Positions 11,350 through 23,300 of a stretch of DNA of 64,000 nt are shown one piece after another. Source of the stretch: Acanthaster planci (Eukaryota > Echinodermata > Asteroidea > Valvatida > Acanthasteridae); NCBI RefSeq assembly GCF_001949145.1, contig NW_019091355.1, forward strand, positions 3,472,476 through 3,536,475, read 5' to 3'. Every line of letters begins with the position of its first letter. Position 1 is the first letter of the stretch. Both the position numbers and the translations under genes were made by a program. The notes under the pieces were generated by a model. The model had not been told where the DNA came from. It did not search any database and saw only the letters and a list, made by a program, of their open reading frames with translations.

Positions 11350-14300
11350 GTAAAGTAGGTTTTCTGAAACTTTTTAACCGAATATAAAATGCGTCATAAT
11401 TTTGTTTATTGCCTTAATGGTTGTCGGCAACTTTCAGCATCCCCAAATCATTCATATAATTTTACATTTCTAATGCAATGGTATTTAATCAAAATTTGGA
11501 GGGACAGGTGCCCACTGTTTAGATGTTGAGTTTCATGCATTCAGAGGATGACATAAATGTTTGTTGAACAGAAATAAACATTTGAGTTGATGAACGGTGT
11601 TTTTGTGTATGCAATGAACTATTTCACTGCGTGACACTTTGTCACTGCAGAAAGGTTTGGATGTAATCATTTTTCATTCCTCATATAGAGAATCTAACAT
11701 TATTCTTGGAGACATGGGTGTATGTGCTCTACACTCAGAGCTGACATAATGCGGTCAAATACCAATTACCGCAAAGTAAGCCTTGTGTATTTTCGTGGTA
11801 CTGCATTGCCAACATTAGTAATCAAAGAGACTTAGGCAGTGTATCAACTTTGCGGCTTTGCGGTCGCACTGGATACTTCCAGAGTGTTTCCTCCTCTTCA
11901 CACACCGCCTCACTCGTCCAGAACAGCAAAACTTACCTGGAAATTGCCTTGAAAAAATCTGTCTTTCGCTCCTCTCAACCAGTGCATTGTAAATGCCAAG
12001 AGTCCTGCAGTGCATGTGACTAGCCCCGGTAGGTCACGTACGGTGGTTTTCCCCACGGGATACAGGGGGTCAGTGAAGGTTCAGCTGCCGTGTGGCTGCC
12101 TAATGTTGTGACCAAATGGCTGTAGGGGGTAAAGGCTTGGCCTGCTGTGTTTAATTCAGACAGTTGCATTGGAGGTTGTAAGTTATAAGTGTAACTTGTA
12201 AAGCACTGCTGTCCTACGGTATGCCAGAATATCCCAACTTCCTGACTGATACACTGCTCGAGGGACATCCAGTGTGAAAACCTCTCAACGATTTCAGCGA
12301 TTCATTTCCAAAGCAACTCTTTCTCAGGAGGCCACTTTCTGAGCCAAGTTTTGGCAAAGTCTCCCAAGACGTAACATGGAGCACCGGCCATGGGCACAAA
12401 TCAAAAGTCATTTGCTTGAGGTTGACTTTCTTGAAGAAAGTTTGCTTGTAATTATTTTGTGCAAATTTTCATTTCCTCTTTATCCAATGTTTCTAGGCAA
12501 TCTGTTAATTGGTCTATACATGCAGCTTAAAAAAATTATCTTTCTGACCTTTTGCCCTGAATGGATGACAAAGTAATCCAAAGCAGCTCTGAGTTGAGAC
12601 AGAGTGACTCTTCATCTCAATTGAGGAGGTCAGTGACTTCTTTGAACAGCTGTCCTTATGGCCGTCTGTATTTGCGACTTTAATTATGTGAGAAGAACCC
12701 TTTCCGATAATGGTGCAGTGCTGCAAAATTATTAACTTTGTGCTAAATATTTAGGCTCAGGAGAAGAATAGCATGTAATTAGACATTAAATTCATTTCTC
12801 TAACAAGTCCAATTTCTGTTTAAGTGTGAAAAACAGACTGCAAAAGGCTTTAAGCAAGTTCCTGAGAAATCACTTCAGAGACTAATGTCCATTTTTGAAA
12901 TCTTAAATGTAAATATGGGACCAGTCACTTCGCCTAAACAACAATGATGCTTCAGTGAAATCTGAAAAATATGCCGTTCTCATGAGTGACTTTGGAGCAT
13001 TCTTGACAGTGTCGCTTGACCCAAAAGTGCCTCTGACCAAAACAAACCAGAAATCCTCTGCTCGCCTGCTGGGAGGAAGTTGCCAGTAATGACAGGAAGT
13101 ATCCCTATATCATCAGCTCATTGCCAGGTAGAGTTGCCGGTCAACGATGAAGGGGTAAACACAGGTCATATGACCCGTCTCGATTCTTATCTGGACTGTC
13201 TGCTGTCAGCCCAAAAGCTTCCTGGTAAACCAGTTGGCGAGTGTGTGACATGTTGCAACAAGTGCCAAAAAAGCTGTGAACACTTGCAGCAAGTTGTCGA
13301 TTTTGTGTTATTTTTAATTACATGTAACATGCTGTAATTGTTAATATTTGGCTAATTCGCACTTTTGCGAAACTTTTTTAGTCAGTGATTTAACTTAGAT
13401 CTGAAGGAAATAGTTCTTGTTGCACTGTTTGGTATATCCACACTTAACATGCACAGATTTTAATTTGTGCGTTTTTTTAAGACTTCAAGTCACATATCAG
13501 ACCTGATAATACTTGTAGCCATTGTAAATCGTGTTGGCTGTTGACATGTATACTTATTGCTTTTTTTTTTCCTTATGAAAAAGAGGGCCTCCCTCTTTGA
13601 TCATTTACCATGTTTCTGCCCAAGAAAAAAAGGGTAAAAGATCAGTCATTTTGGCAGAAACCTGATGCTGATGTCCATCAACCAAACTCCCGTCCAACAT
13701 AGGGGTGACTTTTTTTTTTCAAAACGATTTTATTTACAAGTGTGTCAAAAATGACGTGCAAAGCAGCCAAGTCTGTCAGCATTTTGTTACATTGAGTGGA
13801 AGGTCTCAATGTTGCATGAGTGCTGTTGTATGCTGTGCTGGTCTTGGCAGACTACTCTCCAAAGTGAACTATACTGTGCACGGCCGTGTTAGTCTAAAAC
13901 AACGGATAATGGAAATAAAGGTAGCACTTTAAAGACTAACTAAAACAACAACTGCTATGAAAGCTTATGCAGTTGTTGTTTTAGTTGGGCTGCATCCGAA
14001 TCTCTTGTCTAGAGCTAGGTCTAGGTCTTCACTCCATTGGAAATGCGTGGAGATGCGTCGACAATAGACCTAGCTGTAGCCCTGGAAGCCTGTTTCGGAC
14101 ACGGCCTTTGCCTTTAAAGTGATATTGCAGTTGTTGTTTTAGTTAGTATTTAAAGTGGTACCTTTATTTCCACTCTCAAGAATGAAATGATATCCTCACC
14201 AACCTGTTTTCTTGTAATCTCATGTCACACTACATGTACATTTGTGTATATTGCCATCAGCAATTAAAGGATCAAGTGACTCTCGTTTTGGGGATCAGTG

Positions 14301-17300
14301 AAACTCATAACTTGAACTCTGCTCTTCGCACGAGAAATCTCGGGCACTCGTTTCAAGAAGGGAGAAAGCTGAAGAAAGCAAAATCATTTTTTCCTCCCTG
14401 CTCACAGGATACGCTGGTTTTATTCCCTGTATCTCCAAAGGGATTAAATGGTGGCGTGAGTCAGGATGAGTGTGTCATGCTGATAAGATCTCAGCTCCAA
14501 CCAATTACACCTGCCCTCATGCAGTCCAAACCAGTGTGAGTGAGTGTGTGTGGACTGCTTGTCTGCTAAGGAGCAGCTGAGGGACGACAACATTGAAATA
14601 AACTGGTTCATGGTAACAAAAGAGTGATCACGGCCATCTATCAAATTAAGACCCATTAAAAGTACTTGAAAAATTCGGTATAGGCCTCAGGGAGCACCAC
14701 TGACTAGTTTGTATCTACTTGATGGACAGAATCACCACACATTCCTCGTAAACTACATTCTGACTGCTTGAAAGTAATGTACATGTACCTGTGTTACTCT
14801 GAGTAAACAGTAAGACTTTTGAAAGTAGCTGGACAGTTGCGGTATACCACTTCCAAAATCGTTCTCGATAATCTGCCTTGAGCTGAAGCACCCCTCATCG
14901 GTTGAAAAGAGCCATGTTGGTTGGAAGTATTCATTTTGTTGGTAGCAAAGCGACTGCAACACTTGCATTTCCTAATTGTTCTTGAACCACCGATGTGCAG
15001 TTGGTACCAAAGGATCCTCTGTTGCCGAGGAGATCGCGCCCTCTCTCAGTCCAGCTCGAGGCCTATTATATCTCATCTCAACAGTGCTGTTTATATCTCG
15101 AGTCAATATGTCTTTTACTTCTTATCTTATTGTTGTATTTGAGCTAGAGGTTTTCCACTATTTTTTTGTCAGTTTGCAGGCAACAATTACAATAATAACA
15201 TCACAAATCAAGCTACAGCCAGTGTACTTTTAGAAGAGGTTACAAGAAATTCAGTTGTCTGTGTTAAAACTTTTGTTTTCAAAAAGCTGAGGGGGTTTCA
15301 ATTCTGTGTTTGTTCGGTGCTTGTCCTAGTCATAGCTATACAACTCCACCTTGACTGGAGCTATGACTTCCTTCCATTAACCCTCCCTGGCAATGAGTCC
15401 CTGCCATAATTCACAATGACACCCCCCCACACCCTTTCCTGTCCCAATTTTCCCTAAATAACAATTAGAAATTGCCTTTGGGAAACGGGATCACGATCGG
15501 CGTACCCAAACACACTGACATCGTGGAACAAAGGCTTGGTCCTGTGCGTGATTCATGTATCACATGAGCTTTGAAGAGTGTACACTCACCAACCCACAAA
15601 GCTCACAGTGAACTTCAAAGGTTAAGGTCCCAAATCATGCTGTGTCCTGTACCGGTATGTATTCATGTATCACTTTAGGGGCATGACATCGATGCGTTAT
15701 TTCCTCTAGACATTGGCTGATGTTTGTCGTACATGTACCGGCACAGTTGGGGCAAATAGTTTACAGACGCTTGGTAGAAACACAGTTTTCCATAATTTTT
15801 CACTGTTTGAGATACACGTAGTTTTGCCAACTTTTTCTCTATGAGGTCAGACTAATTGCATCTCAACTCAATGTTCATTGTGTGTACTTCAATTGAAAAT
15901 ACCCAGAGACATTTATTATGGTTCAAAATACAATGTATTAATATTGCTGAAAAAATATTTTGTGAAAATTTACATGTTATACTCCCTTATTGTTCAAAAA
16001 ACGCATCAGAACATGGTCCACTGCGACCATGGGATGTGACAAAAAATACAGGAAGTGGCACTGAACACCAGGGTTGGAGTATGTACAATTAATTTTTGTT
16101 GTTGTAAATGTAAATATGAATCACATGGGTGTTTTTATTTGATGCATGCACAATGTACATTAAGCAGAGACTCATCTTGTCTGTCCTCATGAAAACAGAA
16201 AAGCTGGTAGGAATGAGTGAAGTTGTGAAATTTGAGGAAAACTGTTATTGTTCTACCAAGTGTATGTAAACATTTTGCTCCGGCTGTTTGTCTTACTGGA
16301 ATGTATGTACATGTAAATGGGTAATTCCAGAAATTAGGGGTCCATTTTTCTCTTTTTGTGTTCCTGTCACATCTGACATATGATTTGGTAAGTTCAGAGC
16401 ACATTTTCTAATTTCCAAGAGTGATAAATTAATGCAAATTACCTGCCAAACAAATAGTAACAGTTTGAAGTCAATTCCGGTGATATTTCCATCATGCCAA
16501 ATAACAAGGGTCAGATGTAATGTAACAGGGACACGAAAATGTCACACTTTTGGACCCCTAATTTTTGGATAACCCAAATACGTGTTTGTGTTTAAATGTT
16601 ACAAGTGACTGCAGCTGAGTCACTAAAACTGTAGGAAACACGGCAAGGTGTGGTTACAACGTGATGGGGACACCCTTGCTGGGCTGCGTCATTTCAAGTG
16701 GTCATTAATCAAAAAAGCTTGAATGTTATGGAAGTGTGAATTGCCAGTTGGTTCAGAAAGACGGTAACTGTGTGGTGGCACTTTTACAATTGTTTGAAAA
16801 ATGCAGCGTTTAAAAGAAGGAATTTAAAATTGAACAACAAACATGGGGAGGGGTTGTTTCATGAAGAGTAGAAAGCAATGAATATTATGCGGTTTACTAT
16901 ACTCTAATTCGTCGTGCAGTGACACCATGTTTGCGTGCTTCCCTTCATAACATTCAAATACTGGGTGCTGTGATTTGCCTAAATGCATGTTTGGCTTCCG
17001 TGCGTAAATTAAAAAATATTATTTCTCTTCATCAAATTAATCTCACTCCGTGACACAGACTCATAAGTAATGCATTAGGGTGTTACTGATACACAACAAT
17101 AACCTTAACAGGGAGATGTCACCTTTCTTATTAATATACTAATTAATATTTCTTTTATTAGTATTATTATTATTTTTTATCAGCTAGAGTGTGGGGTGGG
17201 TTGACACCCCCTTCCATCTGGACCTGAGCCTGTGCAAGGTACATGTATCACTCCCCATTTTTCACCATGCAAACTTCATATCTAGAATCCGAGCTCATTC

Positions 17301-20300
17301 AGTTGACGGAATTCACATGTGTGACTGTCTGTTAACTCTTCCACAATTAAGCACCCATTGAGACCCACCAAGGGCTCTGGTGGGCTTAAAGTCCTTATCT
17401 TCCTCTCTCATGCTTGGGTATACATGCTCCACACACACAAGCAACCAAGGGTCATCCTGTGTGCCGCCAAGGAGGTAGCCACTAAGCCTCACCTGTTGTC
17501 CCTGACCACAGCATTGACTCAGCCCAGCAAATGTACTCCTGGAGTCTCTTTGTAGCAATTCATGCGGTTTTTGCATTTGACTCACTCGTTACCAGCATCG
17601 CCCTGCGAGGGTTGGTCTCACCCCAAGTCCCATGTGGTAGGCATTTGCTGGTCCAGCCTGACATTTGTCAGATGCCCCACAGTGCAAAATACAAGTGACT
17701 TGAAATGGCCATGCGTATTACTCAGGCCACGCATCACGTGTATTGATGGCATTGTTTGTAATTAGCCTCCACAGAATCAGAAATGGATTCCTAGAAGTAA
17801 TTAAGGGTGCACAACCAATGCCTGCTATCTTTACTTTTGGAGATCCAGATGTTAAATTTGTATACATTACTAGGGAGAACAGTTTCATTTCTACAGTATT
17901 TAGCCAAAATTGAAGTTGGACGCATCTTGGCCGTGGTATCAATGTTTATCTTGATGTACATCCCAGCGTACACTGCAGATATTCCCCATCAGTATGAAGC
18001 ATCGCTGTTAAGGTCTTGACCACATGTAGCTGGGAGTAAAACACAGAGTCTGTCAGAACACGGGGCTTCATGTATAAAATTCAGATTAAGTGGCTACAGC
18101 CACTGACCCGTGGCTCTTGTAGGTGAACATGCCATTGCTAGCTGCCCAGATAATACATGTATGTTCTGTTGGCCCTAGGTACCAGCGTTCTGTGAGCATC
18201 AACCCTACTTACTTGTGCTGGTTAGCGACTAAGCCTCACATTTCATGTTTGTGCTAATTTGTACTAAACTGTTTACTAGCTACATGTACATGTAGTCTGA
18301 AGCTCTTTCAAAATCAAATTTCAAAGAGATAAGCAGAGTTTTGTTTCTTCATATGCCCTGAAATTCATAGCCCCTCATTTTTGTCATTCTTGTCTGACTA
18401 TACAACACCCTCATCGGTTTGCACGAAGACCCCATATTGGCTCAAGTGCATTTGCACAGAGCTTTAACATTCTATCTTTTAAAACCAATATTTTGCAGAC
18501 TTTTCTCCGCTTGTTAAACCTGTTTCTGCTATTAACACACAAAGCAGGTCTTCTCACTGGCAAGAAATGAAAACAAGGTGATGAGTTGATAATTGCTTCA
18601 ATTTAGAAAGGTCAGCTGAAAGTGATAAAGGTTTTTGACAGGCAGAATTGAATTCAAGGATGATAAATATCATTTATCTGAGCGTCATAGTCACACTCCT
18701 GGGTGATGATAGATGGAACGCAGTTGCTGATGACTGCATAGGCAGTAAATCACTGTGCAGACACCTTCAACCTGTTCATTTCTAACTGCAGGTAGCAGGA
18801 CAGTGCACCGCACTCAAGGACCTTCTGCATCTTTCTTTAAACACAATGCAAGCCACAAGTTTGACTCAGCCTTTTTTTTTGAGACAGCAGACACGTGGAG
18901 TCTTGTGACACTTTCCGTCCGATTTCTTGAGAATGCCGTCACTTTGCAGATGTTAGAGTGTATAAATGAAATTGCTCCTGGATTTTGTCAGTGCGTCTGA
19001 AATGCCTGGGGCCATTTGCAGTTGTTGTGGGCACCGCCCAGATGGCCCCACCCAGTTTTTGGGTCAAGGTGCGCGCGCATGTCAGTGTTTTTGTAAGTTT
19101 TGTCTCTTGTGGCTTATGAGTGCAGTGCCTTCCGATATATAGGCGTAAAGGCCTGGGTTCAATTCACAGCTGATGCAGGCCTTATGTGAGTAGAGCTGTT
19201 GATCCTCTCTGGTGCCACAAGGATTTTGCTCCAGCTCCTCTGGTTCCCCTCCCCTCGCAAAACTCAATATTTTCAATCTCTAACTTTGCTCCACAGTCAG
19301 TACTTTTTAAGGGTTTTTTTGGTGGTTGCCTGAAGCACCTCTGTACGTGCATGTTTTTGGCGCAAGCTACGTCCTTTGTAATTCAGCCTTGCGGACACAA
19401 CTTACATGTAGGAATGTGAAATTGAATGTTTAAACATGTTAAATGTTGAAATTCTTGTCCTGCTAATGACAAGTTCATTCTGAATATGCAAGATCATGTT
19501 TTTCTTGTTCCCACAAAAGTAATTTGCAGCAAAGTTTTTTCCTCTTTTTTTTTAAAGCTAATTCTGTAAGCACTGTAGCGGGGGGGAGACATATGTGATG
19601 CAGGCTTCCTTCAAATATAGTCATGCCCCCATCACCTCTCCCCATTGGAATAAAGAAAGTTACAGAATTATTAAGAAAAATGGAATTTTTGTGGTCCCCG
19701 CTGTGACATCTAAGCCCCAACCCCCACTTTATCCCTGTGACAAGAATCCCTGCCGCACCAGTATCTTCAACACTTCCTGTCTGTATGTTTTGGTTCAGTC
19801 TTTTAATTCTCCGATCTCTGATCTCTTTCTTCTCATTCTTTGGTGAACAGAAACCAGAACTTCGTCAAAGAGAGGATCACCTCACGATCGACAGAATCCA
19901 GAATGTAAGTGTATGTGTAGAAACAAATTAAGAACAGGAATGGTCATGCTGCAACAACACTGAAGTCTGGGCCCTCAATGCTGGAAAAGACAGCTCTTTC
20001 GAGTCAATGCACTGTCTGTCGCCAGTGCTATACTATCATCAAGAGGCGGATCCGGCCAAACGGTGCCAACAACGCTGTGCTCCTGTAATATAAGCCTGGA
20101 TTTGCTCTTGAACATAGTGCTGGGCCAAAATATTGCGGCTTCTTTTTCCTGTATGTGTTATTAGGGACATCCTCCTTAGTTTTGTAAACAAGCCAGGAGG
20201 GAAGGGGGTCGTGGGCAGTGAATGGGGCCACGTCTGTCAAACTGACGCAGATGACAGCTGACCACAGCTTCCAGTAATTTCACTACACTTCACATAACCT

Positions 20301-23300
20301 TGTACCTTGCACGAGTCTTATGCTACAAATTTGTTGCACATCTGGGCAATGTACATATGATCAATTCCACAAAATGGTCACGGACATGCCATTTAGGATG
20401 AAGACGATCTTAACTTTTATCAAGACTGTTTGTCTACAGTTTAACAAAAGTTGTTACAATTCAACAATTAGCTCTGGCTGTCCTTGAGGACAAATTTGCA
20501 TTTCTTTTTTGTCGGAACTATTTGTGGAAATCTAAACTTCATTTTAAAAACCCTGAACATTTCTTGTGTGAATGTTGATAAGTTGAGCAGTGATGAGCTC
20601 TTTGGTAAATGTGATTCATCAGTGAATTTTGCAACCTGACTTTTACAACTTACGCAGCACTAAAACAATGTAATTATGCAATTTATACCATCATTTGTTG
20701 GGTAACCCAAACTGAGCAGGTGCACAACACCTAACCTTTGGGACATAATTTGCTGAAGTTTTGGGCAGTTGGCTACTGGACTTGTTATCTGCCGTATGCA
20801 GAAGCACCCCTTCATCGGTTGAAAAGAGCTGTGTTTGTGGGGTGTGTTCATTTTGCTGGTAGCAACACAACCATAACACATACATGTCATTTTCACACAT
20901 CATCGTTTGTGAACCAACAAAGTGCCGTTCCCATCAAAGGAACCCCCGTTCCTAGGGAAATTACACCCTCTCTTGGTCCAGCTTGGGGCTCATAGGTCTC
21001 ACAATAGACATGGCATGGCATACTCACACCGATGTCAGGCCCTACCCGTCTTTCCTCCATGTTTGTGAGGACCCATGCCAAGCCAGTCACCTTTACGTTC
21101 ATCAGAGGGAGTGAAGTTCCAGACAGGATGTTAGTTGGATCTCCCCAAACTCTGATAACCACCCCAGATTTCTTGGGGCCAGCCATAATCCCTCAGAATG
21201 ATTCCAGTTCATGCACGATATAGCTTTTCCAAGAACCGCATCAGGTTTGGAACTGTTTGGAATGCATGTCCTTAACTTGATATGCATTGATCCATTGATC
21301 CAGTGCGTCGTGCACTCTTCACGCCAATGTCGGACACTGAACATAGTCCCCCATTTTGTGAGTCATAAAATAAGACTGTGTTAATTTGCTTGAACTAATA
21401 GGCAATTGACACACAGCACTTTAATTTAAACCCGAGTTCAATGGTGTTATCCTGAGGAAGTAACTTTGAAGTTTGGAAGTTCAGTTAGCGGATGGCAAAC
21501 AAAACTTTACTACCATTTTTGCACTGTTAAATTTACCAAAAGTCACAATGTTGAACATTGTGTGATTTTCAGAAAGAAACTATGGAATGATGCTAAAATA
21601 AGAAAAAAATAAAAGTAATTTTGAAACAAATGCAAGTTAAAGTTGGTGTTAGAAATAGTGCTTTGATGGTCCTTTTTTCCTATTTTACCAGTAAAAGTGT
21701 GTCAAATGTCAAATTCTGTTTCTTTGGAATTATCCCACTCTAACTTTTCATCCCTTGCCAACCATTTAGTTACCAGTGTATGGCGTGTGTTCTGGGGGAT
21801 TTCCCCAAAAGATTCAGAGCCCGGGCCTTCACCACATTGATGAGGGGACAACTTCTTTCGTTCAATAGAAAAGTCGACACTGAATTGTTGGGGCAAAATT
21901 TGCCTCCACAACATATTTGGAACCCATAATGTCTATAGTCCCAGTAACCCAGTAGATAACAAGCAGTCACTGTGGTGGGTAGGCCCTCACCACATTGTGG
22001 GGAAGTTTTCTATTGTTAGGCAAATGAGGAATGAGTCCTTGGGACCTTCTGTTGTCCCGACAATATTTTTGGTCCCCACAAAGTTGCTGTAATGATGTGT
22101 GTACATCCTCACAACTACGGAACAAGTATGTACCCACACGTGTGACTAATCTCTCTCAGGATGTCGCATGGAACTTAAAAGTGGGATTCTCTGTCGGTAC
22201 CAGCCTGCCAGTCCTTGGTGACCTCCCAAACCAATTGTCCCCTTCCTGGTGAACTTGGCAAGGATTTGGGTGGTTTTCCCTTGAGCTGCAAATCCCGTTC
22301 CACATTTCTTGTGCATTATCTTGTTCTTTCTGGCTCACTCGCAAACTTTGGATCTTGGAAATTCTTTGTGCCAACTCTTTGAAATGAAATCCAACATGTA
22401 ACTTCCTGTCATGATTTTTCAAAGGACATTGAGACTCCATCTAAAGCAGTAGAAGCTTCGTTGTTGTCGAGACCATCACAAGAGCAGGCATGAGACCGGT
22501 CACAAGACCAGTCACATGACTGGTCACAAGACCAGTCACAAGACTAGTCACAAGGAACAGGGTGAACAATGGCAAAGGAATGCATTGGTTGCAGTTCATT
22601 TGAATAGCTTGTGACTTGAATTATTATGGCTGGAGGTCTTGTGCTGGGCTTTTGTTAGGCCTTAAGAGGTCTCGACTACGACCATGGATATGTTGCTTTA
22701 ACAATGGTTGCAAGAACAATATCAGTGGGATGCTACGGGTTAAGGGATACAGTATACAGAATAAATTCAATGAAGAAATAGAGCCAACCCCATGTGCATG
22801 TTCAATTAGCTATCTAACACCCAATCTACAGTTTAATATGAGACTGGTCGAACTAAAAAATGGAGCCCAGCCTGCGGTGTTGTATTCGAGTCCATCACAA
22901 GTCCTTTCACAAGTCCCTTCACAAGGCCAGTCACAAGTCCCTTCACAAGGCCAGTCACAAGTCCCTTCACAAGGCCAGTCACAAGTCCCTTCACAATGCC
23001 AGTCACAAGTCCCTTCACAAGGCCAGTCATAAGTAACAGGGTGAACAATGACAAAGGATTGCTTTTGTCACAGCTCATTTGAATAGCTTGTGAATTGGCT
23101 GAAGACTGAATGACTTGTGATGAACTTGTGGTGGACATACAGGGACTTGTGAGGAACTCGAATACAACACTGCCAGCCTGCCAAGGGTGGTTTCTTTGTC
23201 GGCTTTTCAATACATGTAGCTGCATGTGTCTAAATATTTAAGAATTCAGGACTATGGGCTTAAGGATGAAACTCACCATCATGGTTTGAATAGTGGATAT

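Larger units (their letters stand above)
11350..19850 (+). other. RhoGAP intron 1 (8.5 kb)
   Basis: AT-rich intron with no recognisable exon. It contains a palindromic element at 13908-14173, one copy of a 170-bp dispersed repeat at 14883-15047 and one member of an inverted MITE pair at 16319-16575. A divergent fragment similar to the 170-bp repeat may lie near 18415-18450. The remainder shows only simple A/T tracts. Confidence 0.7.

Noticed and set aside
11920-11945. Minus-strand donor-like site (TTCCAGGTAAGT) after an open frame
   Set aside because: No acceptor, partner exon or recognisable protein is present on that strand nearby.
19100-19170. tRNA-like stretch with GGTTCAATTC
   Set aside because: Only the B-box-like part fits; the stems do not pair well enough for a tRNA gene.
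20893-21186. 97-codon minus-strand frame starting MAGPKKSGVVIRVWGDP
   Set aside because: The first half looks protein-like and has a GTGAGT after it, but the second half runs through a dispersed repeat. There is no recognisable family and no partner exon.
22616-23032. 138-codon plus-strand frame with repeated SQVPSQGQ units
   Set aside because: The repeats come from the 24-bp subrepeats of a hAT-like MITE, and the frame crosses the element boundary. There is no sign of protein constraint.
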